A stretch of DNA of 27,205 nucleotides from Anaerolineaceae bacterium UBA6107 (GTDB taxonomy: Bacteria; Chloroflexota; Anaerolineae; Anaerolineales; Anaerolineaceae). The stretch is taken from NCBI GenBank assembly GCA_002428455.1, contig DIWL01000059.1:1-27205 (forward strand), in the 5' to 3' direction. A model generated the notes under the pieces. That model was not told the DNA's origin. It saw only the letters and a list, made by a program, of their open reading frames with translations, and did no database searches. The translations under genes and the position numbers were made by a program. How positions within the stretch are numbered: the first letter of the stretch is position 1; each line of letters begins with the position of its first letter. Shown piece after piece: positions 1 to 5,877 of the stretch.

Positions 1-12
1 AGCAAATGAAAG

Positions 13-85
13 AGCCACCGAAGGGAGTCGAACCCTTGACCCGTCGCTTACGAAGCGACTGCTCTGCCAACTGAGCTACGGTGGC
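13..85 (-). tRNA. tRNA-Thr (anticodon CGU)
   Basis: On the minus strand a full cloverleaf can be drawn. The 7-bp acceptor stem is GCCACCG/CGGTGGC. The D arm contains AGCTCAGTTGG. The anticodon stem GTCGC/GCGAC closes the 7-nt loop TTCGTAA, and the T arm is GGGTTCGACTCCC-like. The anticodon CGT reads the Thr codon ACG. The discriminator base is T, and no CCA follows (CTTT comes next), so CCA must be added after transcription. The gene is 73 nt. It lies downstream of dinB on the same strand but has its own promoter. Confidence 0.95.
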
Positions 86-102
86 TTGCTTCGAACGCCG
101 GA

Positions 103-131
103 ATTATAAAGCACTCCATCACGTATGGCAA
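103..131 (-). promoter_or_regulatory. Promoter of tRNA-Thr
   Basis: The -35 TTGCCA (131-126) and the -10 TATAAT (108-103) are separated by 17 bp on the minus strand. They match the sigma-70 consensus at 5/6 and 6/6. The expected transcript start is about 96, some 11 nt before the mature tRNA 5' end. This is the best consensus promoter in the window, as expected for a stable RNA gene. Confidence 0.75.
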
Positions 132-162
132 GCATCTCACAGAAATTCTATCCCGGGATGGA

Positions 163-1362
163 TCACTCTTTAGGATTCTTCCTGTGCAAATGGTCCGCCC
201 GCTGTACGGCACCTTTACCGAACTTTTCCCGCAATTCATCCAATGCCCCCAGCAAGCGCCGCTCTTTTTCAGTTTGGGTGTCAAAAAGCGATAACTGGTG
301 AACCTGCTCGATCAGGTTTGCCCCACCCACACCGATCAGGCGCACCGGCCGGTCAGGCTGCCAGACTTTCTTCAACAGAGACTCGGCAGTCGCGTAAATA
401 ACCCCATCCTGATCTGTCGGGGCAGAAAGTGCCACCTGCCTGGTGAGCGTGGTGAAATCAGACCAACGGAGCTTGATGCGGATGACACGCGCACAAACCC
501 CATCACACCGCATGCGATATCCGACTTTTGCCGAGAGGTCACGCAATGTGCTTCGCAAGTAGGTCAGGTCCATGGTATCGCTGGCAAAGGTTACCTCCTG
601 GCTGATGGACTTGGCTTCGTATTCAACCGTCACCGGCCGGTCATCGATCCCCTGTGCGTGCTGGTGTAGTTCATTTCCGTACTTCCCGAAACATCTTTCC
701 ATCAACTCCAAAGGACAATTGGCGATGTCACCGATCGTTCGCAAACCAATGGCAGCCAGGCTTGCTTCCATCTTCGGACCCACCCCCCACATGGCTTTCG
801 CTGGCAACGGTGCCAGGAATTCCCTCTCTTTTCCTGCAGGCACACACAAGATGGAACGCGGATAATTGTTACCTTTACTGTTGGATTTTCCAGTATCCGT
901 GGCAATTTTCGCGACCAATTTGTTACGCGCAGCACCGATCGAACAGGGCAACCCTGTTCGCTCAAGTACCTGTTGCTGTAGTTTTCGGGCGATCTCCTCA
1001 ACGGGTTGAGGTAGGTCACTAACATCCAGGAAAGCCTCATCGACCGAGATCTGCTCTACCAGGCCGCTCCATTGATTAAGGATCTCCATCACCTCCTGAG
1101 ATTTGGTGTGATAATCGCCAAAATTGCTTGAGATCAGGATCAATTCCGGGCACAAGCGTAGCGCCTGTCCTGTCGGCATGGCAGAATGGACTCCTTTTTT
1201 CCGCGCCGGGTACGAACAGGAGGAAATCACCCCACGCTGCCCGGCTTTTCCTCCCACAGCAAAGGCTTTACCAGCCAGGTCAGGATTCTTTAATTCCTCC
1301 ACTGCGCAAAAAAATGCGTCCAGATCAAGATGAATGATCTTCCGTTCGGTAGGATTTCTCAT
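163..1362 (-). CDS. dinB: DNA polymerase IV (Y-family, DinB)
   Basis: Error-prone translesion DNA polymerase of the Y family, 399 residues. The N-terminus carries the metal-binding HLDLDAFF motif (D13) followed by FCAVEE. The SYPARKKGV stretch (about residues 50-58) contains the conserved Y-x-x-R, and SVDEAFLDV (about 103-111) supplies the second acidic pair. The helix-hairpin-helix thumb and little-finger domain follow. QLSLF near residue 357 is a canonical beta-clamp-binding motif, so the enzyme should be loaded by the sliding clamp. The protein is somewhat longer than E. coli DinB because of a charged C-terminal tail. The ATG at 1362 has no clear Shine-Dalgarno and lies only 9 nt from a -10 hexamer, so the transcript may be nearly leaderless. 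The upstream region also holds a LexA-like box, suggesting SOS control. Confidence 0.97.
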   Translation of the reverse strand: MRNPTERKIIHLDLDAFFCAVEELKNPDLAGKAFAVGGKAGQRGVISSCSYPARKKGVHSAMPTGQALRLCPELILISSNFGDYHTKSQEVMEILNQWSGLVEQISVDEAFLDVSDLPQPVEEIARKLQQQVLERTGLPCSIGAARNKLVAKIATDTGKSNSKGNNYPRSILCVPAGKEREFLAPLPAKAMWGVGPKMEASLAAIGLRTIGDIANCPLELMERCFGKYGNELHQHAQGIDDRPVTVEYEAKSISQEVTFASDTMDLTYLRSTLRDLSAKVGYRMRCDGVCARVIRIKLRWSDFTTLTRQVALSAPTDQDGVIYATAESLLKKVWQPDRPVRLIGVGGANLIEQVHQLSLFDTQTEKERRLLGALDELREKFGKGAVQRADHLHRKNPKE

Positions 1363-1371
1363 TTCATTATG

Positions 1372-1399
1372 ATTTTAGCACACATGTTCTATTTATCAA
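1372..1399 (-). promoter_or_regulatory. Promoter of dinB (extended -10)
   Basis: On the minus strand -35 TTGATA (1399-1394), a 16-bp spacer, and an extended -10 TGCTAAAAT (1380-1372). The -35 matches TTGACA at 5/6. The expected start of transcription is about 3-4 nt before the dinB ATG at 1362, leaving no room for a Shine-Dalgarno. Confidence 0.6.
1378..1389 (-). promoter_or_regulatory. LexA/DinR-box-like operator in the dinB promoter
   Basis: The minus strand reads GAACATGTGTGC, matching the Gram-positive type SOS box core GAAC-N4-GTTC at 7 of 8 fixed positions. It fills the spacer between the -35 and -10 of dinB, where a bound repressor would block RNA polymerase. The match is short, and lexA itself is not in the window, so this is a candidate site only. 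Confidence 0.4.
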
Positions 1400-1439
1400 T
1401 CAGCAATATCAAGCCCAGGAATCCCAACCCGACTTATGC

Positions 1440-2495
1440 TTATCGACTCATTTCTTCTTTTAAGGCTGTAATGGGTGGAATGGCCGTCGGGTCGATATCA
1501 TATAACATGGCCAGGTAATAAGCCACGTAATCGCCGAAGAGCAGGCTGCTCCAAATTTGCGCCAGGCGGGTCTCCCCTTTGGCATTAAATGTATCCGTTC
1601 CTATACCTTCCAGCATCAAAATCTGCCTGGTTTTTGCCACACGCGCCACATTACGGGGGTGATCAAGAGATGCAGAGAGGAACATGGCGTATTCCTGACA
1701 GACATGTTGTTCAGGGTTGTAGATCCCAGCCAGGGTATTGTGGTCTGCCTCAGGAAGAGCTTCAAACGCGGCAAAGGCTTTTGCCACTTCGTTGAATTGA
1801 GTTTTCCATCGGCGTGCCACCGGTACTAAAAATCCGCTGGCGAAGATGGTTACATGCCGGTTGATAAATTGCCCGGCCTGTCGCTTTGCAGCGTTCTGCA
1901 ATACAGGAACATCTGCCCTAATCCTGGTTTGTAGCTCGGTCATCACCGCATGTGCCAGTCCAACCTCCTCGGTCTGATCGTGGATCAATTGTAAACGCGT
2001 GAGGAGTGCCAGGAGTAAGCCGAACGAATAGCCCACTGCGGCACGTGGTTGCCCGGTGTGTTCGAATTTCCATACGGGAATACCAGCCTTACGGCTTTCT
2101 TCCTCAAGGCTACCCCCTGTGCAAATCGCAAGCAATTGGCAGCCCCGTTCCCGGGCGATCTTAAAAGCGGACAAGGCTTCCTCGGTGTTGCCCGAATGGG
2201 AAGAAACGACCACGAATGTCTGGTTGCCTGCTGCGAAAGCAGGCAGGTCGTAATCTCGATGAACCAGGAATGGAACAGGCAGCCGGTCAGCCAAATAAGC
2301 AGCGATCAAGTCTGCGCCTATAGCGGACCCTCCCATTCCGGCGACAACAATGCGCTCAACCGGCTTTATGGCGGGTAAAACCAATGACAAGCCCAGTTTA
2401 TATGCCGAGTCCAGTTGGTCCGGCAGGGCGTCGATGTGTTTGAGCATGTTCTCTGTATCAAGCTTTGCAAAGTCCTGAAATTCGTTAAGGTCCAT
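1440..2495 (-). CDS. Bifunctional phosphoglucose/phosphomannose isomerase
   Basis: SIS-domain sugar isomerase, 351 residues. Family members interconvert glucose 6-phosphate or mannose 6-phosphate with fructose 6-phosphate, feeding glycolysis and GDP-mannose supply. The first SIS domain shows VVAGMGGSAIGADL (about residues 50-64) and the phosphosugar-binding VVSSHSGNTEEAL (about 96-108). The C-terminal half holds FNEVAKAFAAFEALPEADHN (about 233-252), with the conserved Glu and His of the archaeal/Chloroflexota bifunctional enzymes. The length fits that family and is far shorter than classical Pgi. The start at 2495 is supported by AAGGAA about 5 nt upstream. Mannose-6-P production could supply precursors to the polysaccharide cluster further along, but there is no physical link. 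Confidence 0.9.
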   Translation of the reverse strand: MDLNEFQDFAKLDTENMLKHIDALPDQLDSAYKLGLSLVLPAIKPVERIVVAGMGGSAIGADLIAAYLADRLPVPFLVHRDYDLPAFAAGNQTFVVVSSHSGNTEEALSAFKIARERGCQLLAICTGGSLEEESRKAGIPVWKFEHTGQPRAAVGYSFGLLLALLTRLQLIHDQTEEVGLAHAVMTELQTRIRADVPVLQNAAKRQAGQFINRHVTIFASGFLVPVARRWKTQFNEVAKAFAAFEALPEADHNTLAGIYNPEQHVCQEYAMFLSASLDHPRNVARVAKTRQILMLEGIGTDTFNAKGETRLAQIWSSLLFGDYVAYYLAMLYDIDPTAIPPITALKEEMSR

Positions 2496-2530
2496 ATTCT
2501 TTCCTTGTTGCGAGGTAGAGGTCGGTTTTG

Positions 2531-2536
2531 ATTGTA
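2531..2536 (-). promoter_or_regulatory. Candidate -10 of the isomerase gene
   Basis: The minus strand reads TACAAT, about 36 nt upstream of the ATG at 2495. A weak -35 (TTAAAG, 18-bp spacer) can be placed upstream. It gives a leader of about 30 nt containing the AAGGAA Shine-Dalgarno. Confidence 0.35.
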
Positions 2537-2564
2537 CCTTAATTCTAATCCTGACTTTAAAGCA

Positions 2565-2590
2565 TACAGAGCAGGATCTCCTGCCCTGTA
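2565..2590 (-). terminator. Imperfect palindrome, possible terminator of the permease operon
   Basis: A 26-bp inverted repeat: arms TACAG/CTGTA and GCAGG/CCTGC with one mismatch and a 4-nt loop. It begins 18 bp past the stop of the 59-residue ORF on the minus strand. The following bases (TGCTTTAAAG) are only mildly T-rich, so intrinsic termination would be weak. Confidence 0.4.
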
Positions 2591-2607
2591 CACTTGAGTT
2601 ATTCGGG

Positions 2608-2787
2608 TTACTTTAGTTTCTTTACCAGTTCCAGGAATTCCTTGTATTCCTCTTCAAACATATGGATCGTCACATTGTTCAGTTCCAGATTGTAGGTGGT
2701 TTCACCATCCGGCTCTTCGGCAGACCACACCGCGTAGCTGTCAGTTTCAGCAATCGTCTTTACTTTTGGTTCATAGTTGTCACTCAT
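2608..2787 (-). CDS. Small acidic 59-residue protein, translationally coupled to the permease
   Basis: Unrecognised family. A complete short ORF of 59 codons plus TAA starts at ATG 2787. It overlaps the stop of the upstream AI-2E-family permease as ATGA, and the Shine-Dalgarno AAAGGAGAG lies 6-7 nt upstream inside the permease gene, a classic translational-coupling layout. The product is acidic and has no membrane segment or signal peptide. It starts MSDNYEPKVKTIAE and has a central hydrophilic stretch (EEPDGETT). It ends in TIHMFEEEYKEFLELVKKLK, which looks like a beta strand followed by an amphipathic helix. The strong ribosome site, overlap and codon use like its neighbours support a real gene. 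It could be a cytoplasmic partner of the permease, but that is inference from position only. Confidence 0.8.
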   Translation of the reverse strand: MSDNYEPKVKTIAETDSYAVWSAEEPDGETTYNLELNNVTIHMFEEEYKEFLELVKKLK

Positions 2788-4061
2788 TTTTTCTCTCCTT
2801 TAGATTTAGATCGGGATTTATTAAAAATGTTCATGATACCGTGTGTTACTTTTTTTAAGAAACTCCAGACTTTTTTGGCAATAACAGTTATCCCGGTTAC
2901 CAGTCGCCCGAGCGTCGCTTTTACAGGTTCAGGGGCGGCGATCATTTTTAGATCTGCCCAGGGATCCTGATCGGATAATTTCCTAATTATGTAGGTGAGG
3001 ATAAGCTTGATTGATGCCAGAACTGGAGCAGCGAGTAACATACCCAGGACGCCAAAAAGACTGGCTGATACGATCACCATCACCAGCACTGCTGCCGGGT
3101 GAATTTCTAACGCGTCAGACATCACTCGCGGAACCATAAAATTATCAAGCATCAGGTCAGAAACCCAGGCACATCCTACAACCAGCAATGCGTAAGGAAA
3201 TGGTTGCATTCCGAAATAATTGGTCTGAAAGAGCGCGACCAACCCATAAGTCGTCCACGCCACAGCTGTACCCACATAGGGGACAAACCTTGCCAGGCCG
3301 GCGAGGATAGCCAATAGAAAGAAATAACGCACCCCCAGGATGCTTAACAACACCGAGTAATATGCTATCGTGATGAGGATCACCACCAATTGCCCGCGTA
3401 AGAACGCGTTCCAGATATGTCCAAGTTGTTGACCAAGTTTCGCCATATCCTGCTGGTAATTCGGTATTGTGAAAAGGGTCATGTTGGCTTGGGCAGCGTT
3501 GGATTCGGCCAGGATAAAGTAAGAAATTAAAAGGGTAAAGACCAACCAGAGACCGGTGTTCCCTATCCCAGAAGCCAGTGATCCAATCAAGCTGCCCATC
3601 TGGGAGAGTATGGGCTGCACAATGTTCAATAACTGTGTCCAGAGGCTTTCCAGCTCCAGGCGTGAAAGATCAAAAGCGAATGGGCCTATCTCCAATGGTT
3701 TGCTGGATATCCGTTCGAAAAATGCAGGAATTTCTGTGATCAGATCCTGAATGTAGGTGATCAGGTTTTGAACCTGCTCTACCAGGGATATGCCTCCCCA
3801 GGTCAACAATCCAATGATCGCTGCGAATAATAACAGGTAAAGGAGCAGCGAAATGACAGCCCAGGGAATTTTCAATTTTCTATTAATAAAGGATGCCAAA
3901 GGATGGAAAAGGTATGCCAGCAAAACGGACACCAACAACGGAGCCAAAATATTCTGGAACCTGATGATCAGCATAATGATCAAACCAGCTAGAGATAGTC
4001 CCACAACCAGCTTGGTTGTACTGTTCCAATTAGGAGAAGAGGCTTTTTCCGGTGTTGTCAT
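2784..4061 (-). CDS. AI-2E family transporter (TqsA/PerM-like permease)
   Basis: Polytopic membrane protein of the AI-2 exporter/PerM superfamily, about 425 residues from the chosen start. There are roughly eight hydrophobic segments. A pair sits at about residues 18-55, one at about 62-85, then an extracytoplasmic stretch rich in 'LITEIPAFFERI'-type helices. A C-terminal group follows, including LARFVPYVGTAVAWTTYGLV and HPAAVLVMVIVSASLFGVLG, which are the family's best conserved blocks. The C-terminal tail is basic (NKSRSKSKGEKK). The ATG at 4061 is preferred over an in-frame TTG at 4088, because a consensus TATAAT lies between the two and would place the transcript start at 4061-4062. Family members export signalling molecules, Na+ or other solutes, and the substrate here is unknown. 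It heads a two-gene unit with the 59-residue ORF. Confidence 0.88.
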   Translation of the reverse strand: MTTPEKASSPNWNSTTKLVVGLSLAGLIIMLIIRFQNILAPLLVSVLLAYLFHPLASFINRKLKIPWAVISLLLYLLLFAAIIGLLTWGGISLVEQVQNLITYIQDLITEIPAFFERISSKPLEIGPFAFDLSRLELESLWTQLLNIVQPILSQMGSLIGSLASGIGNTGLWLVFTLLISYFILAESNAAQANMTLFTIPNYQQDMAKLGQQLGHIWNAFLRGQLVVILITIAYYSVLLSILGVRYFFLLAILAGLARFVPYVGTAVAWTTYGLVALFQTNYFGMQPFPYALLVVGCAWVSDLMLDNFMVPRVMSDALEIHPAAVLVMVIVSASLFGVLGMLLAAPVLASIKLILTYIIRKLSDQDPWADLKMIAAPEPVKATLGRLVTGITVIAKKVWSFLKKVTHGIMNIFNKSRSKSKGEKK

Positions 4062-4068
4062 CAGAGCT

Positions 4069-4074
4069 ATTATA
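4069..4074 (-). promoter_or_regulatory. -10 of the permease operon, leaderless start
   Basis: A perfect TATAAT on the minus strand, separated by 7 bp from the ATG at 4061. Transcription should start at or within one base of the A of the ATG, giving a leaderless mRNA. A weak -35 (TTCGTT, 18-bp spacer) overlaps the end of the preceding terminator. Confidence 0.6.
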
Positions 4075-4096
4075 AAGGATTTACCCAATAAGAACG

Positions 4097-4123
4097 AAGA
4101 ACTGGCGTTATTCGCCAGTTCTT
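4097..4123 (-). terminator. Intrinsic terminator after the FHA gene
   Basis: A perfect 11-bp stem (AAGAACTGGCG with CGCCAGTTCTT) around the 5-nt loop AATAA. On the minus strand it is followed by CGTTCTTATT. It begins 17 bp beyond the FHA gene's stop and separates it from the permease promoter. Confidence 0.75.
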
Positions 4124-4139
4124 TAATAGATTTCCGAAT

Positions 4140-4904
4140 TTATGGACACACTCCCGGCTGGATCGCGTTGAATATCCCCGGGAAAAGTGCACAATAACTA
4201 TTCGTTAATTCGATGATCAACCATGGGATGACGCAAAAAACGAGCAGGATTCCTATGACCACCAATAGTGCATTCAACCATCCGGAGCGTTTCTTAATAA
4301 TGGGTGGCTCTTGAAGAACTTGTTCAGGAGGGGGAATGGGCGTGTAAACTTGTTGTACTGGAGTTGCTGGTGCGACCGGTGCTACAGGCCTTGATTGCAC
4401 CTGGTGGGGAACATACTCTGGCTCAGGTGGTTGAGGAGATATGTATTGGGGTGTGACGGGTTGCGGGGCAACATATTGTGGTGGGGTCGGCGCTATAGGA
4501 GGAGTGTACTGAGGTGCGGGGGTAATCGACTGCGCAGCCGGGGCTACCGGTTGAGAGGCAGAAGGCGCGGGTCGTCTGAAGGCTGCTACAGTTGCATCGG
4601 GATCAATTGGAATGAACTCATAGGCGATCACCACATTTTCGCCAAGGGTAATGTTCTCACCCGGCGTCAGCACAACCGGCGCAGTCAGTCGTTGACCACG
4701 CAAAAAGGTACCGTTGGTCGATCCAAGGTCCTCGATAGCATACGCATTACCAGTCAAGACCAGCCGTGCATGCCGCCTGGATACCTCGGGGTCATTGATG
4801 ACGATATCGTTACTGAGGTCACGGCCCAGGAAGATCTCTGTTTTTTCCAACGGGTATTCCGTTCCTATCCTGGTACCGCTTTTTAAGATCAATTTAAATG
4901 CCAT
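4140..4904 (-). CDS. FHA-domain protein with Pro/Gln-rich linker and C-terminal membrane anchor
   Basis: Phosphothreonine-recognition protein, 254 residues. The FHA domain (about residues 1-95) has all the signature residues: LGRDLSND (G27, R28), VSRRHARL (S42, H45) and LGSTNGTF (N64). A low-complexity linker rich in Pro, Gln and Ala (about 108-205) follows. Then come a basic patch (IIKKRSGW) and one hydrophobic helix (about 210-232). A short Cys-containing tail (SYCALFPG ... GVCP) lies beyond the membrane. The FHA domain should therefore be cytoplasmic and tethered. FHA proteins of this layout usually report Ser/Thr-kinase signalling, but no kinase is in the window. The start has a strong Shine-Dalgarno (AAGAAGGAGGG). 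It lies about 95 bp downstream of the 6S RNA gene on the same strand and ends at an intrinsic terminator. Confidence 0.9.
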   Translation of the reverse strand: MAFKLILKSGTRIGTEYPLEKTEIFLGRDLSNDIVINDPEVSRRHARLVLTGNAYAIEDLGSTNGTFLRGQRLTAPVVLTPGENITLGENVVIAYEFIPIDPDATVAAFRRPAPSASQPVAPAAQSITPAPQYTPPIAPTPPQYVAPQPVTPQYISPQPPEPEYVPHQVQSRPVAPVAPATPVQQVYTPIPPPEQVLQEPPIIKKRSGWLNALLVVIGILLVFCVIPWLIIELTNSYCALFPGIFNAIQPGVCP

Positions 4905-4930
4905 AATACCTGCCCTCCTTCTTCCTGCTT

Positions 4931-4939
4931 AGTGTAGCA
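4931..4939 (-). promoter_or_regulatory. Candidate extended -10 of the FHA gene
   Basis: The minus strand reads TGCTACACT (TGn + TACACT), 27 bp upstream of the FHA ATG. This gives a short leader that contains the strong Shine-Dalgarno. No convincing -35 was found, as is common with extended -10 promoters. Confidence 0.45.
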
Positions 4940-4997
4940 ATAGAAGGGAAGAAAGTCAAATTCTTTACCTTTTGTTTGTTTTCTCAATTCTGGGTAT

Positions 4998-5170
4998 AAA
5001 AGACCCCACCATGCCGTGTGCAGCGTAGTTTTGAACCTGCCGAAGCAGGTGGGTCCTGCCACAGAGATCCGCCTTGGCCGAAGCCTATCGCGTCACCCTG
5101 TTGAGGTAAGGATCCCTTTCAAAAGTGTTGGCTCAAAACCGGTGTCGCTACATCACGAACACAGCAGGGT
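4998..5170 (-). ncRNA. ssrS: 6S RNA (SsrS), regulator of RNA polymerase
   Basis: 6S RNA binds housekeeping RNA polymerase by mimicking an open promoter. The minus strand folds into the expected long rod of about 170 nt. The 5' ACCCT pairs with the 3' GGGGT, GCTGTGT with ACACGGC, and GTAGCG with CGCTGC. GTTTTGAGCC pairs with GGTTCAAAAC (one G-U), partly competing with a small ACCTGC-UUCG-GCAGGT hairpin. After an open region, GGG-A-TCCT pairs with AGGACCC, and a terminal arm ends in GGC-UUCG-GCC. Primary-sequence landmarks resemble E. coli 6S RNA: TGTTCG near the 5' end, TGAGCC before the bubble, and GGTTCAA, TACGCTGC and CGGCA towards the 3' end. Two cUUCGg tetraloops fix the strand, because the other strand would give CGAA loops. 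An extended -10 promoter precedes it and CTTTTAT follows the closing stem. Start and end are accurate to a few bases. Confidence 0.82.
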
Positions 5171-5175
5171 AACTT

Positions 5176-5204
5176 TTTATACCATGTTTTGTGTAAAATG
5201 TGTA
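5176..5204 (-). promoter_or_regulatory. Promoter of 6S RNA
   Basis: On the minus strand -35 TACACA (5204-5199, 4/6 match), a 17-bp spacer, and an extended -10 TGGTATAAA (5184-5176). The predicted start at 5170 or 5169 coincides with the first base of the closing stem ACCCT. This agreement independently supports the RNA call. Confidence 0.65.
5194..5199 (+). promoter_or_regulatory. Candidate -10 of thpR, lying inside the 6S promoter
   Basis: TAAAAT on the plus strand sits between the -35 and -10 of the divergent 6S promoter. It gives a leader of about 40 nt before the TTG at 5247. No good -35 is seen. If used, the two promoters cannot be occupied together. Confidence 0.35.
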
Positions 5205-5246
5205 GATAGACCAACTCAAACAGGAAATGGTGCAGAAAGGAACTTT

Positions 5247-5831
5247 TTGAAAAAACTCATTCGATCCTTTATCGCAGTTCCGCTTACAGACCAGATCCAT
5301 CAAAACCTGGCGGAATTTAGCAATCAGCATGGATTAGACAACCGTGCTTTCGGGTTGAAACCGGTAAAATCAGATAATATCCACCTGACTATGAAATTTT
5401 TGGGTGAGATTGAGGAATCACAGGCCGCGAAACTGAGTGCTGCCCTTGATAAGGTTTCAACCGGTCTACTACCCTTCAAGGTCACTATCCGCGGGATCGG
5501 TGCCTTTCCCGCCTGGAATAGGAATCCACGGATCATCTGGGTGGGTGCAGATCCGGTCGAACCGTTACAGAAAATCTATTCCTGCGTGGAGAGCGTAACA
5601 ACACGATTGGGCTTTCCACCGGAAATCAGAGGATTCTCACCACATCTAACCCTCGCCAGAGTAAGCACCCAGACGGATCAACTGGCATCGCAACTAAAAA
5701 GACTTTCCCAACTAACCCCAGAACCATTCTTCGGCGAGATGATGGTAGAGTGCCTGGTTTTATTCAAATCGGTTCTACTACCCCAGGGACCAGTCTATAC
5801 CGCCCTATCCAGCCACATGTTCACTAAATGA
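5247..5831 (+). CDS. thpR: RNA 2',3'-cyclic phosphodiesterase (2H family)
   Basis: 2H-phosphoesterase that opens 2',3'-cyclic phosphates on RNA ends. It is related to bacterial 2'-5' RNA ligase LigT/ThpR. The product has 194 residues, the usual family length. The N-terminus KKLIRSFIAVPL matches the family's 'RlFiAi.l' start. The two catalytic H-x-T motifs are HLTMKFLG (about residues 46-53) and HLTLARV (about 134-140). TTG 5247 was chosen as start because an AGAAAGGAA Shine-Dalgarno ends about 5 nt upstream and the protein then begins exactly where the family does. Upstream in-frame codons run through the 6S RNA gene and its promoter. It is followed within 10 bp by the rsfS promoter. The physiological substrate of the family in bacteria is uncertain. 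Confidence 0.9.
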   Translation: MKKLIRSFIAVPLTDQIHQNLAEFSNQHGLDNRAFGLKPVKSDNIHLTMKFLGEIEESQAAKLSAALDKVSTGLLPFKVTIRGIGAFPAWNRNPRIIWVGADPVEPLQKIYSCVESVTTRLGFPPEIRGFSPHLTLARVSTQTDQLASQLKRLSQLTPEPFFGEMMVECLVLFKSVLLPQGPVYTALSSHMFTK

Positions 5832-5840
5832 CCTGATGTA

Positions 5841-5849
5841 TGCTAAAAT
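5841..5849 (+). promoter_or_regulatory. Extended -10 promoter of rsfS
   Basis: TGCTAAAAT, identical to the extended -10 of dinB. It begins 10 bp past the thpR stop codon and would give a leader of about 22 nt ending in the GGAGGT ribosome site. rsfS may also be read from thpR transcription. Confidence 0.5.
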
Positions 5850-5866
5850 TCAGCCAACTTAATATT

Positions 5867-5872
5867 GGAGGT
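5867..5872 (+). promoter_or_regulatory. Shine-Dalgarno that defines the CTG start of rsfS
   Basis: GGAGGT, a perfect anti-SD complement, lies 5 nt before CTG 5878. No ATG, GTG or TTG occurs in frame between the upstream in-frame TAA (5860-5862) and position 5950, so this site points to CTG as the initiation codon. Confidence 0.75.
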
Positions 5873-5877
5873 GCAAA

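Noticed and set aside
4045..4088. TTG 4088 as start of the AI-2E permease
   Set aside because: A consensus TATAAT lies between 4088 and the ATG at 4061, and no Shine-Dalgarno precedes the TTG.
4395..4886. 163-codon plus-strand ORF opposite the FHA gene
   Set aside because: Arg/Gly/Trp-rich shadow of the Pro/Gln-rich linker. The minus-strand frame has an intact FHA domain and a strong ribosome site.
5003..5170. Structured RNA on the plus strand
   Set aside because: The same helices form on either strand, and a TTGTTT-17-TATAAA promoter-like pair lies upstream on the plus side. The hairpin loops are UUCG closed by C-G only on the minus strand, and the 6S landmarks read only on that strand.
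5016..5246. Upstream extension of the thpR reading frame
   Set aside because: The extension runs antisense through the 6S RNA and both promoters, has no ribosome site at its first ATG-like codon, and homologues start at KKLIRSF. TTG 5247 has a good Shine-Dalgarno.
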